DNA of 64,000 nt, taken from positions 1 to 64,000 of the forward strand of contig JBQTIT010000007.1 in NCBI GenBank assembly GCA_052387855.1, in the 5' to 3' direction. This document shows positions 40,325 through 49,946 of the stretch, piece by piece (position 1 is the first letter of the stretch; each line of letters starts with the position of its first letter). This DNA comes from CAIYZT01 sp052387855 (GTDB taxonomy: Bacteria; Pseudomonadota; Alphaproteobacteria; Rhodobacterales; Rhodobacteraceae). The translations under genes and the position numbers were made by a program. The notes beneath the pieces are model-generated. The model ran no database searches and was not told the DNA's origin. It saw only the letters and a list, made by a program, of their open reading frames with translations.

Positions 40325-40750
40325 ATGCTTGCGACCCACGCTTCGGCGCCCCGGACCGAGCAGTTCGGTGTTCACGTGATGATTGACGGTTATTCCGCCG
40401 GCGGGCCGATCATGACCGACGAGGCGGCGCTGCGGCAGCTTCTGGTCGATCTGCCGGACGAGATGGGCATGCATCCGATCTGCGCGCCGGTCGTGGTCTC
40501 GGTCGGGCCGAACTGTCTCAAGGATCCGGGGGGGCTTTCGGGCTTTGTGATGATCGCGGAGAGCCACATTGCCTTTCACACCTTTCCGGGGCGCGGCTTT
40601 GTCACCATCGATCTTTACACCTGCCAGACCGAGATCGACCGGCCCGGCACGATCGAGCGGCTCAAGCGCGCGTTTCATCTGACCGATGCGGACGTCTATG
40701 TGCAGGAACGGGGCCTGCGCTATCCGGCCGAGGATCTTGTCCCCGCCTGA
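40325..40750 (+). CDS. speD: S-adenosylmethionine decarboxylase proenzyme
   Basis: 141 residues from ATG 40325, which has AAAGGTGA five bases upstream. The proenzyme cleaves itself before the Ser to form the catalytic pyruvoyl group. Glu79-Ser80-His81 lies in AESHIAFHTFPGRGF, so Ser80 is the expected pyruvoyl precursor, and Cys100 is in TIDLYTCQ. The product provides aminopropyl groups for spermidine. speE is not in this window. Confidence 0.92.
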   Translation: MLATHASAPRTEQFGVHVMIDGYSAGGPIMTDEAALRQLLVDLPDEMGMHPICAPVVVSVGPNCLKDPGGLSGFVMIAESHIAFHTFPGRGFVTIDLYTCQTEIDRPGTIERLKRAFHLTDADVYVQERGLRYPAEDLVPA

Positions 40751-40792
40751 GCCGCCGGGCATAGTGGCCACACCAAGAACGGAGTGCTGCCG

Positions 40793-40870
40793 ATGTTTCT
40801 GCGCCTTGTCCTGTGCTGCGGCCTTGCCGCGCTGGCTGCCTGCTCTGTTCCGCTGGTGCCCATCCTTTGA
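40793..40870 (+). CDS. 25-residue lipoprotein-like small protein
   Basis: Reads MFLRLVLCCGLAALAACSVP then LVPIL. A basic start, a hydrophobic core and a lipobox LAAC (Cys17) make it a typical lipoprotein signal with a very short mature part (about nine residues). GGAG (40781-40784) is 8 nt before the ATG. Its TGA overlaps the TTG start of ybgC. It may mainly serve as a coupling leader for ybgC or be a real tiny lipoprotein. Evidence is sequence form only. Confidence 0.5.
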   Translation: MFLRLVLCCGLAALAACSVPLVPIL

Positions 40871-41268
40871 CGGCGCACCGGTTCGCGCTGCGGGTCTATT
40901 ACGAAGACACCGATCTGGCCGGGATCGTCTATTACGCGAACTATCTGAAGTTCATCGAGCGCGCCCGCAGCGAATGGGTGCGCGATCTGGGGATCGATCA
41001 GCGAAACCTGCGCGAGCAGGGCCTGGTCTTTGCCGTGCGGCGGATCGAGGCGGACTATCTGCGGCCGGCGCGGTTCGATGATGCGCTGACGGTGGTGACC
41101 GAGGCGCTTGGCGCCAGCGCGGCGCGCGTGACGCTTGGCCAGCAGGTCCTGCGCGGCGCCGAGGTCCTGTTTGCCGCCAGGGTCGATCTGGTCGCCATCG
41201 GGCCGGGCGGCGGGCCGGTTCGTCTGCCGGCGGCCCTGCGCGGCGCGCCCAGGGCACCCGCGCCCTGA
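40867..41268 (+). CDS. ybgC: Tol-Pal-associated acyl-CoA thioesterase
   Basis: 133 residues if started at TTG 40867, which gives the family N terminus (MTAHRFALRVYYEDTDLAGI). Asp16 in YYEDTDLAGI is the hotdog-fold catalytic Asp. YbgC is a cytoplasmic thioesterase that interacts with phospholipid synthesis enzymes. The rare TTG overlaps the TGA of the upstream 25-codon gene, so it is probably coupled. It precedes tolQ by 129 bp, as is normal for tol-pal loci. Confidence 0.9.
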   Translation: MTAHRFALRVYYEDTDLAGIVYYANYLKFIERARSEWVRDLGIDQRNLREQGLVFAVRRIEADYLRPARFDDALTVVTEALGASAARVTLGQQVLRGAEVLFAARVDLVAIGPGGGPVRLPAALRGAPRAPAP

Positions 41269-41318
41269 CCGGCCGCCGCAGGCCAGCGCGGCAGGTTCCT
41301 GCCCATCGCGGCAATGTG

Positions 41319-41348
41319 TTGGCAAACACGCTTGTATCCTGATAGAAT
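41319..41348 (+). promoter_or_regulatory. strong sigma70-type promoter of tolQ
   Basis: TTGGCA (41319-41324), 18 bp and TAGAAT (41343-41348): five of six matches in each hexamer. Predicted start is near 41355, about 43 nt before tolQ. The best promoter match I found in the window. Confidence 0.6.
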
Positions 41349-41397
41349 CGCTTTCAAGAGGCGGCCGCAGAGCCCCCGGGTAACAAGAGCAGGCGTA

Positions 41398-42093
41398 ATG
41401 GAAACCGAAACCCTCGCGGCAGCGCAGGAGATTGACTTCTCCCTGCTTGCCCTCTTCGTGCGTGCAACGCTGACGGTCAAGCTGGTGATGATCATGTTGA
41501 TGGTCATGTCCTTCTGGTCCTGGGCGATCATCATCCAGAAGCATATCCTGTTCCGCGCCTCACGCGCCGAGGCGGGGATCTTTGACCGCGCCTTCTGGTC
41601 GGGCGAGCCGCTGGACGAGCTTTACGACCGCATCGGCGGCGAGGCGCAGGGGCCGAGCGAAAAGATCTTTGTCGCCGGCATGCTGGAATGGAAGCGCAGC
41701 CACCGGCAGGACGGCGGGTTGATCGCCGGGGCGCAGGCGCGTATCGACAGGGCGATGGATGTGGCGATCAGCCGCGAGAGCGAGCGGCTGAACAAGGGGT
41801 TGTCGTTTCTGGCCACGACCGGATCGACCGCGCCGTTCATCGGCCTTTTCGGGACGATCTGGGGCATCAAGCACAGCTTTGAGCAGATCGCGATCAGCCA
41901 GAACACCAATCTTGCCGTGGTGGCCCCCGGCATCGCCGAGGCGCTTCTGGCCACGGGCGTCGGCCTGGTCGCGGCCATTCCGGCAGTGGTGTTCTACAAC
42001 AAGCTGAACTCGGACAGCGAGCGGATCCTGAGCGGCTACGAGGCCTTTGCCGACGAGTTCGCCACCATCCTGTCGCGCCAACTGGACGCCTGA
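41398..42093 (+). CDS. tolQ: Tol-Pal system motor protein TolQ
   Basis: 231 residues with three transmembrane helices (about 20-42, 138-160 and 172-195), a proton-channel subunit of the ExbB/MotA type. The third-helix motif GIAEALLATGVGLVAAIPAV is conserved, as is the second-helix TGSTAPFIGLFGTIWGI. It uses the proton gradient with TolR to move TolA for outer-membrane constriction at division. First gene of tolQ-tolR-tolA-tolB. Confidence 0.97.
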   Translation: METETLAAAQEIDFSLLALFVRATLTVKLVMIMLMVMSFWSWAIIIQKHILFRASRAEAGIFDRAFWSGEPLDELYDRIGGEAQGPSEKIFVAGMLEWKRSHRQDGGLIAGAQARIDRAMDVAISRESERLNKGLSFLATTGSTAPFIGLFGTIWGIKHSFEQIAISQNTNLAVVAPGIAEALLATGVGLVAAIPAVVFYNKLNSDSERILSGYEAFADEFATILSRQLDA

Positions 42094-42096
42094 GCC

Positions 42097-42567
42097 ATGG
42101 GCGCGGGGGTGGTGCAGAAGTCGGGCGGCGGCGGGCGCAGGCGGCGCCACCGGGGCCGCGCGGCGGCGATGAGCGAGATCAACGTCACGCCCTTTGTCGA
42201 CGTGATGCTGGTGCTCTTGATCATCTTCATGGTGGCCGCGCCGCTTTTGACCGTCGGGGTGCCGGTGGAACTGCCGGACACGGCGGCGGCGGCGATGCCG
42301 ACCGAAGACGAAGAGCCGCTGACGATCACCATCACGCTCGACGGGCTCTTGCTGATCCAGAACACCGAGGTGTCAGAGGCCGAATTCCTGCCCAAGCTGA
42401 CCGCCATCGCGGCCGAGCGCACCTCGGACAAGGTGTTTTTGCGGGCGGATGGTGCAGTCCCCTACGAGCGGGTGGCACAGGTGATGGGCGCGCTGAACGC
42501 GGGCGGGTTCAACAGCATCGGTCTGGTGACGGATTCCGAGGGGCCGACCTTCGGGGGCGGGAATTAA
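42097..42567 (+). CDS. tolR: Tol-Pal system protein TolR
   Basis: 156 residues of ExbD/TolR type. One N-terminal transmembrane helix (about 35-55) contains the essential Asp in VTPFVDVMLVLLIIFMV. The periplasmic C-terminal part ends in NSIGLVTDSEG. It follows tolQ by three bases and precedes tolA by three. Confidence 0.96.
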   Translation: MGAGVVQKSGGGGRRRRHRGRAAAMSEINVTPFVDVMLVLLIIFMVAAPLLTVGVPVELPDTAAAAMPTEDEEPLTITITLDGLLLIQNTEVSEAEFLPKLTAIAAERTSDKVFLRADGAVPYERVAQVMGALNAGGFNSIGLVTDSEGPTFGGGN

Positions 42568-42570
42568 GGG

Positions 42571-43638
42571 TTGGACTGGAACCGGGGCACCATCGGCTCG
42601 GCCCTGCTCCACGGGGCCCTTATCGTCTGGGTTCTCCTGGGCGACTGGCTGTTTGCGCCCGATGAGGCGCCGGTGATCCCGGTGGCCGAGGTCTCGCTGG
42701 TGTCGTCGGCCGAATTTGACAGGATCGCGGCGGCGGCCCCTGCGGCCGAAGTGGAGCCGCAGCCGCAGCCGGAACCGGAGCCAGAACCTGCCCCGGAACC
42801 GGAACCCACCCCTGAACCCGAGCCGGAGCCGAAGCCGGAGCCGCTGCCCGAGGCCGAAGTCTCGCAGCCCGATCCCGCGCCGGAACCGGTGGCGCCGCTG
42901 GCCGACGAGGCCCAGCCGATCCCGGTGCCCGAGAGCGAGATTGCCCCCGCGCCGCGCCCGATCGACCGGGTGACCGACACGCCGGTCGAGGACACCAACG
43001 ACACGCCGGTTGTCGCGGACGAGGTCGCTCCGGCGGTGACGGACCAGCCGGCAGAGGAGGTTCTGGAATCCCCGCCCGAGCCCGAGGCCAGCCCCGAGGA
43101 ATCGACGACGCAGATTGTGACCGAGGCGGTGGAAACCGAAGAGGACGCCCCGCAACTCGCCCCGACCGCGTCTCGGCGGCCGCAGGGGCGCCCCAGCGCA
43201 CCCGCCGAACCGGACCCGGCGCCGGAAACCGACACGGCGGCTGTCGAGGATGCCCTGGCCGAGGCCCTGGCCGCCGCCGAAGAGCCGCCGGTGCCGACCG
43301 CCGCCCCCACCGGCCCGCCGATGACCTCGGGCGAGCAGGACGCGCTGAGAGTGGCGATTTCCAAGTGCTGGGTGCTGGGCGCACAGTCGACAGAGGCGAT
43401 GAACACCACGGTCACGGTCTTTGTCGCCCTGGGCCCCGACGGCACGCCCAACCTCGGCTCGATCGCCTTGGTCGGGTCCGAGGGCGGCTCCGCCGCCTCG
43501 GCCAACACCATGTTCGAGGTGGCCCGCCGGGCGATCTCGCGCTGCGGCAGGTCCGGCTTTCCGCTGCCGCCCGAAAAGTACGAGACCTGGAAGGAACTGG
43601 AACTGGTCTTTGACCCCAACGGGATGAGGCTGCGCTGA
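42571..43638 (+). CDS. tolA: TolA-like envelope protein
   Basis: 355 residues. There is no ATG near the start; the first in-frame codon after the tolR stop is TTG 42571, with AAGGG directly before it. An N-terminal helix (about 6-28) anchors it. A very Pro/Glu-rich periplasmic segment (about 50-250) takes the place of the classic Ala/Lys helix of TolA. The C-terminal globular part (about 255-355: EQDALRVAISKCWVLG) resembles the TolA C-domain. It links TolQR to Pal/TolB. The atypical middle and start merit attention. Confidence 0.85.
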   Translation: MDWNRGTIGSALLHGALIVWVLLGDWLFAPDEAPVIPVAEVSLVSSAEFDRIAAAAPAAEVEPQPQPEPEPEPAPEPEPTPEPEPEPKPEPLPEAEVSQPDPAPEPVAPLADEAQPIPVPESEIAPAPRPIDRVTDTPVEDTNDTPVVADEVAPAVTDQPAEEVLESPPEPEASPEESTTQIVTEAVETEEDAPQLAPTASRRPQGRPSAPAEPDPAPETDTAAVEDALAEALAAAEEPPVPTAAPTGPPMTSGEQDALRVAISKCWVLGAQSTEAMNTTVTVFVALGPDGTPNLGSIALVGSEGGSAASANTMFEVARRAISRCGRSGFPLPPEKYETWKELELVFDPNGMRLR

Positions 43639-43762
43639 TGCCCCGCCCCTTTGGCCCCGCCCCGCAGCTTTTCGCGCAGTTCGGCGCCCGTGCCGGAAAT
43701 TCATCGATTTTTGCGGTGAAATCGCGCATTCACGACGTAACGACAGGAATACGAGGACGCCC

Positions 43763-45085
43763 ATGCGCCTGATCTCGATGCTGGCCCGCGCCACGCTGAT
43801 TGCCCTGACCCTGGCCGCGCCGACCGCGCTTTCGGCCGCGCCCCTGCGGATCGTGATCGACAGCGGCGTGATCGAGCCGATGCCCTTTGCCGCACCGAAC
43901 TTCGTCGACGAGGGCGGGGCCGGCGATCTGGCGATCTCGATCACCCGCGTGGTGGCCGCCGACCTTTCGGGAACCGGGCTGTTCCGCGAAATCGGGCCAG
44001 AGGCCTTTATCGCGCAGGTGTCGTCCTTTGGGGCGCCTGTGTCGTACAACGACTGGCAGGCGATCAACGCACAGGCGCTGGTGACGGGCGCGGTCAGCGC
44101 CTCGGGCGACCAGATCGCGGTCAAGTTCCGCGTCTACGATGTGTTCTCGGGGCAGGAACTGGGGCAGGGGATGCAGTTCGCCGGGCCCGTGGGCTCGTGG
44201 CGGCGCATGGCGCACAAGGTGGCCGACGCGGTCTATTCGCGCATCACCGGCGAGGGCGGCTATTTTGACAGCCGCGTGGTCTATGTCTCGGAAAGCGGGC
44301 CCAAGAACGCGCGGCTCAAGCAGCTTGCCGTGATGGACTATGACGGGGCCAACATCCAGTTCCTGACGGACAACTCCGCCCTGGTGCTGGCGCCGCGCTT
44401 TTCCCCCACGGGCGACCGGATCCTGTTTACCTCCTATGCCAGCGGCTTTCCGCAGATCCAGCTCATGAGCGCGGCGGACCTGTCGGTGCGGACGCTGGAA
44501 CAGCAGGATGGCACGATGACCTTTGCCCCGCGCTTTTCGCCCGATGGGCAGAGCGTGGTCTTTTCGCTGGAGCGCGGCGGCAACACCGACATCTACACGC
44601 TGAATGTCGGCACCGGCCAGTTGACGCAGTTGACGGATTCGCCGGCGATCGAGACCGCGCCCAGCTACAGCCCCGACGGGGCGCGGATCGTCTTTGAAAG
44701 CGACCGCTCGGGCGCGCAGCAGATCTATGTGATGTCCGCAGGCGGCGGCGAGGCGACGCGCATCTCGAACGGCAAGGGGCGTTACGGCACCCCGGTCTGG
44801 AGCCCGCGCGGCGACATGATCGCCTTTACCAAGCAGAACGAGGGGCGCTTCCACATCGGCGTGATGCTGACCGACGGCACCGAAGAGCGGCTCTTGACCT
44901 CGTCCTTCCTGGACGAGGGGCCAACCTGGGCGCCGAACGGCCGCGTGATCATGTTCACCCGGCAGGGGGCGGGCGAGAGCGGCGAGGCGGGGCTGTTCAG
45001 CGTCGACATCTCGGGGCGCAACCTGCGCCAGGTCGCCACCGGGGGGCCGGCGTCCGACCCGGCCTGGTCGCCGCTTCTGCCATGA
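43763..45085 (+). CDS. tolB: Tol-Pal system beta-propeller protein TolB
   Basis: 440 residues. A signal peptide (about 1-22) precedes the N-terminal domain and a six-bladed propeller with repeated FSPDGxxIVFxS-type units (SPTGDRILFTS, SPDGQSVVFS, SPDGARIVFES). Periplasmic TolB binds Pal and TolA. The gene is separated from tolA by 124 bp in which I did not find a convincing promoter. Confidence 0.97.
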   Translation: MRLISMLARATLIALTLAAPTALSAAPLRIVIDSGVIEPMPFAAPNFVDEGGAGDLAISITRVVAADLSGTGLFREIGPEAFIAQVSSFGAPVSYNDWQAINAQALVTGAVSASGDQIAVKFRVYDVFSGQELGQGMQFAGPVGSWRRMAHKVADAVYSRITGEGGYFDSRVVYVSESGPKNARLKQLAVMDYDGANIQFLTDNSALVLAPRFSPTGDRILFTSYASGFPQIQLMSAADLSVRTLEQQDGTMTFAPRFSPDGQSVVFSLERGGNTDIYTLNVGTGQLTQLTDSPAIETAPSYSPDGARIVFESDRSGAQQIYVMSAGGGEATRISNGKGRYGTPVWSPRGDMIAFTKQNEGRFHIGVMLTDGTEERLLTSSFLDEGPTWAPNGRVIMFTRQGAGESGEAGLFSVDISGRNLRQVATGGPASDPAWSPLLP

Positions 45086-45105
45086 AAAACCTGCCGGGCG
45101 ATGGA

Positions 45106-45134
45106 TTCCCATTACCGTGCGTCAATGCTATAAC
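45106..45134 (+). promoter_or_regulatory. candidate promoter of pal
   Basis: TTCCCA (45106-45111), 17 bp and TATAAC (45129-45134), 36 bp before the pal start. Suggests pal can be expressed apart from tolQRAB. Confidence 0.45.
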
Positions 45135-45170
45135 GGGCAAAAGAGCCCAATCAAAAAAGGACTGACAGGC

Positions 45171-45674
45171 ATGAGCATCCTGACAAAAGCACTTCTGGTG
45201 ATCCTTGCGCTGGGCCTGGCGGCCTGCAACAACCCCGACCGCAACGGGGCCTCGGGCGGGATGGGCGGCATCGACGCGACCGGCCTTGGCGATCCGAACG
45301 ATCCCAACTCGGTGGCCTATTTCAACCAGACCATCGGTGACCGCGTGCTCTTTGCAGTCGATCAGTCGACCCTGACCGAAGAGGGGCGCGAGGTGCTGCG
45401 CGGGCAGGCGCAGTGGATCCTGGCCCATCCGGGCTATGCCGCCATCATCGAGGGCCATGCCGACGAGCAGGGCACGCGCGAATACAACCTGGCGCTCGGC
45501 GCCCGCCGTGCCAGCGCGGCACAGGACTTTCTGATCTCGCAAGGTGTTCCGGCCGACCGCCTGCGGACGGTGTCCTACGGCAAGGAGCGCCCGCTGGCGG
45601 TCTGCTCGGATGAGGCCTGCTATGCGCAGAACCGCCGCGCCGTGACCGTGCTTCAGGCCGGCGCCGGGGTCTGA
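45171..45674 (+). CDS. pal: peptidoglycan-associated lipoprotein Pal
   Basis: 167 residues. Lipobox LAAC with Cys19, so it is a lipidated outer-membrane protein. The OmpA-like domain (about 60-165) includes EGHADEQGTREYNLALGARR, which binds peptidoglycan. It anchors the Tol system at the outer membrane. The start is chosen as ATG 45171 after an AAAAAAGGA run. Confidence 0.97.
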   Translation: MSILTKALLVILALGLAACNNPDRNGASGGMGGIDATGLGDPNDPNSVAYFNQTIGDRVLFAVDQSTLTEEGREVLRGQAQWILAHPGYAAIIEGHADEQGTREYNLALGARRASAAQDFLISQGVPADRLRTVSYGKERPLAVCSDEACYAQNRRAVTVLQAGAGV

Positions 45675-45678
45675 CCCG

Positions 45679-46503
45679 ATGCTCCGGCGCATCGCCCTTG
45701 TCCTGACGCTGGTCGCGCTGCCCCTGGCGGCGCCGGCGCAGGACCGCGCCCAGAGCCTGGCCGACATCAAGGCCGAGCTGGTGGTCCTGATGGCCGAATT
45801 CAACGCGCTGAAGGCAGAGCTGGTCACGACCGGCGGTGCTGCCAGCGGGGCCGCGGGGGGCGATGCGCTGCAACGGCTCGACGCGATCGAGGCCGCGCTG
45901 GTGCGACTGACGGCGAATGCCGAGGAGATGGAGCTGAAGCTGAACCGCGTCGTGGCCGATGGGACCAACCGGATCGGCGACATCGAGTTCCGCCTTTGCG
46001 AGCTGACCGAAGGCTGCGACATCGCCACCTTGCCGCAGATCGCGGTTCTGGGCGGTGATCCCGTCGCCGCGCCCGAGCCGCTTGCCGGGGGCGAGGCTGC
46101 GGCGCCGGGGGTCGAGCTTGCCCTGGGCGAGCAGGCCGATTTCGACCGCGCCAGGCAGGTGCTGGAGGTCGGCGATTTTGCCGCCGCCGCCGCGCTGTTC
46201 GGCGCCTATGCCGCCGCCTATCCGGGCGGACCGCTGGTGCAGCAGGCGCTGGTGCTGCGCGGCGATGCGCTGGCGCAGGCGGGCGACATCGCCGGCTCGG
46301 CCCGGTCCTATCTGGATGCCTTCTCGGGCCAGCCCGAGGGCGGCTTTGCAGCCGAGGCGCTGATGAAGCTGGGCATGGCTCTGGGCGCGCTGGGCCAGGT
46401 CACCGAGGCCTGCATGACCCTGGCCGAAGTCGGGACGCGCTTTGCCGGAACCGAAGAGGCCGGCGAGGCGGCAGGGGCGATGAGCGGGCTGCAGTGCCCA
46501 TGA
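45679..46503 (+). CDS. cpoB: cell division coordinator CpoB (YbgF)
   Basis: 274 residues. Signal peptide MLRRIALVLTLVALPLAAPA, then a coiled-coil N-terminal segment (about 24-110) and TPR-like repeats (about 150-270) such as RQVLEVGDFAAAAALFGAYA. CpoB coordinates peptidoglycan synthesis with Tol-driven constriction. It follows pal by four bases and overlaps tilS by four (ATGA). Confidence 0.93.
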   Translation: MLRRIALVLTLVALPLAAPAQDRAQSLADIKAELVVLMAEFNALKAELVTTGGAASGAAGGDALQRLDAIEAALVRLTANAEEMELKLNRVVADGTNRIGDIEFRLCELTEGCDIATLPQIAVLGGDPVAAPEPLAGGEAAAPGVELALGEQADFDRARQVLEVGDFAAAAALFGAYAAAYPGGPLVQQALVLRGDALAQAGDIAGSARSYLDAFSGQPEGGFAAEALMKLGMALGALGQVTEACMTLAEVGTRFAGTEEAGEAAGAMSGLQCP

Positions 46504-47762
46504 CCCCGGACCCCGCTCTGGGGGACACGGACGCACCTCTGCTTTCGGCGGCCGCTGCGGCGCTGGCATGGCTGCCGGCGCCGGGCACGCTTGGGCTGGC
46601 GCTGTCGGGGGGCAGCGATTCCACCGCCATGCTGCACCTGATGGCGCGCGCCGCGCCGCCGCTTGGCCTGCGTCTGGCGGCGGTGACGGTCGATCACGGC
46701 CTGCGCCCCGAGGCGGCGGACGAGGCGGCTGCGGTCGGCCGGCTCTGCACCGGGCTTGGGCTGAGCCATGACATCCTGCGCTGGGACCACGGCCCGATCC
46801 GGGGCAACCTGATGGACCAGGCCCGCCGAGCCCGTTACGCCCTGATCGCGGACTGGGCGCGGGAGCGGAGCATCGAAGGGGTCGCGCTGGCCCATACCGC
46901 CACCGACCAGGCCGAGACGCTGCTGATGGGCCTGGCCCGGGGCGCCGGGCTGGACGGGCTTTGCGGCATGCGGGCGCGGTTCGAGGTGGGGGAGGTGACC
47001 TTTTTTCGGCCCTTTCTGTCCCAGGGCCGCGCGGAGCTGCGCGGCTATTTGCGTCGCCATGGGCTGGGCTGGCTCGACGATCCGACCAACGAGGACGGGC
47101 GCTATCAGCGCATCAGGGCGCGGCGGGCGCTCAAGGCGCTGGCGCCGCTGGGCATGACCGAGGCGCGGCTGGCCGACAGCGCGCGTCACCTGGCCGATGC
47201 GCAGGGCGCGGTGCGGCAGGCGGCGGCGGCGGCGGCGCGCGATCTGGTGCGCGAGGTGGCGGGTGGTCTGCTGCTGGATCGGTCGGGCCTGCGCGCCTTT
47301 GGCCCCGAGCTTGCGCGCCGGGTGCTGATCCTGTGCCTGATGTGGCTGACCCGAAACGAACATCCCCCGCGCGGGGCCGAGGTGCAGCGGCTCTTGCACG
47401 CCATCGCCGAGGGTCGCGCGGCCACGCTGGCGGGGTGCCGGCTGCTTCCGCGCGACGAGGCGGCCTTGATCGTGCGCGAGCCCAGGGCGCTGGGACCCGC
47501 CGCGCCGGCCGGCCGGCTCTGGGACGGGCGCTGGCTGCTCGAAGGCCCGGCACGGCCGGGGGACGAGGTGCGCGCGCTGGGCGCCCGGGGGCTGGCGGGT
47601 TGCAAGGGCTGGCGCCAGTCGGGCCTGCCGCGCGAAGCGCTGATCGTCTCTCCGGCCCTGTGGCGGGGCGAGACGCTTGTCGCCGCCCCGCTGCTGGACG
47701 GCGCGGCCGGCTGGTCGGCCCGTCCTGAACCCGGCTTTCACCAATTCGCCTTATCGCATTGA
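46500..47762 (+). CDS. tilS: tRNA(Ile)-lysidine synthetase
   Basis: 420 residues from ATG 46500 (ATGA overlap with cpoB). The PP-loop SGGSDS at 36-41 is the ATP site. TilS adds lysine to C34 of the CAU-anticodon tRNA(Ile), which lets it read AUA. The TilS core is followed by a C-terminal tRNA-binding domain of reduced similarity. Its place between tol-pal genes and ftsH is conserved. Confidence 0.95.
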   Translation: MTPDPALGDTDAPLLSAAAAALAWLPAPGTLGLALSGGSDSTAMLHLMARAAPPLGLRLAAVTVDHGLRPEAADEAAAVGRLCTGLGLSHDILRWDHGPIRGNLMDQARRARYALIADWARERSIEGVALAHTATDQAETLLMGLARGAGLDGLCGMRARFEVGEVTFFRPFLSQGRAELRGYLRRHGLGWLDDPTNEDGRYQRIRARRALKALAPLGMTEARLADSARHLADAQGAVRQAAAAAARDLVREVAGGLLLDRSGLRAFGPELARRVLILCLMWLTRNEHPPRGAEVQRLLHAIAEGRAATLAGCRLLPRDEAALIVREPRALGPAAPAGRLWDGRWLLEGPARPGDEVRALGARGLAGCKGWRQSGLPREALIVSPALWRGETLVAAPLLDGAAGWSARPEPGFHQFALSH

Positions 47763-47786
47763 AGCCGGCCAAAGTATCTCTATCTT
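47759..47786 (+). promoter_or_regulatory. candidate promoter of ftsH
   Basis: TTGAAG (47759-47764), 16 bp and TATCTT (47781-47786), 58 bp before the TTG start. It may be a heat-shock promoter, since TTGAA is common there, but this is inference. Confidence 0.35.
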
Positions 47787-47843
47787 AGAGCAAAGGCGTC
47801 GGCGCGGCCCAAGGGGCGCCGGGCCGTATCAAGGAGTGGTAGG

Positions 47844-49760
<1,917 letters not shown>

Positions 49761-49783
49761 GGCGCGGCGCGGCTGTCGCGCCG

Positions 49784-49816
49784 GTCCGGGCTGGGGCATG
49801 CGCCCTGTGCCCGGAC
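49784..49816 (+). terminator. GC-rich hairpin after ftsH
   Basis: GTCCGGGC (49784-49791) pairs with GCCCGGAC (49809-49816), and the inner bases GGGC/GCCC extend it. No T run follows, so it may be a Rho-dependent end or an mRNA stabiliser. Farther downstream, AGTCG-GAAAAA-CGACT (49866-49881) is a second small hairpin before fhs. Confidence 0.5.
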
Positions 49817-49946
49817 GCCGCCATGAGAGGCCCGTTATCCGCGCTGGCGAATTTGGTCCCTTAGAAGTCGGAAAAACGACTCGCGCGCGCCGCTGGCCGG
49901 GATAAGAGTGCCGCAGTATACAAATCGCCCTAGTCAGGAGCCCCCC

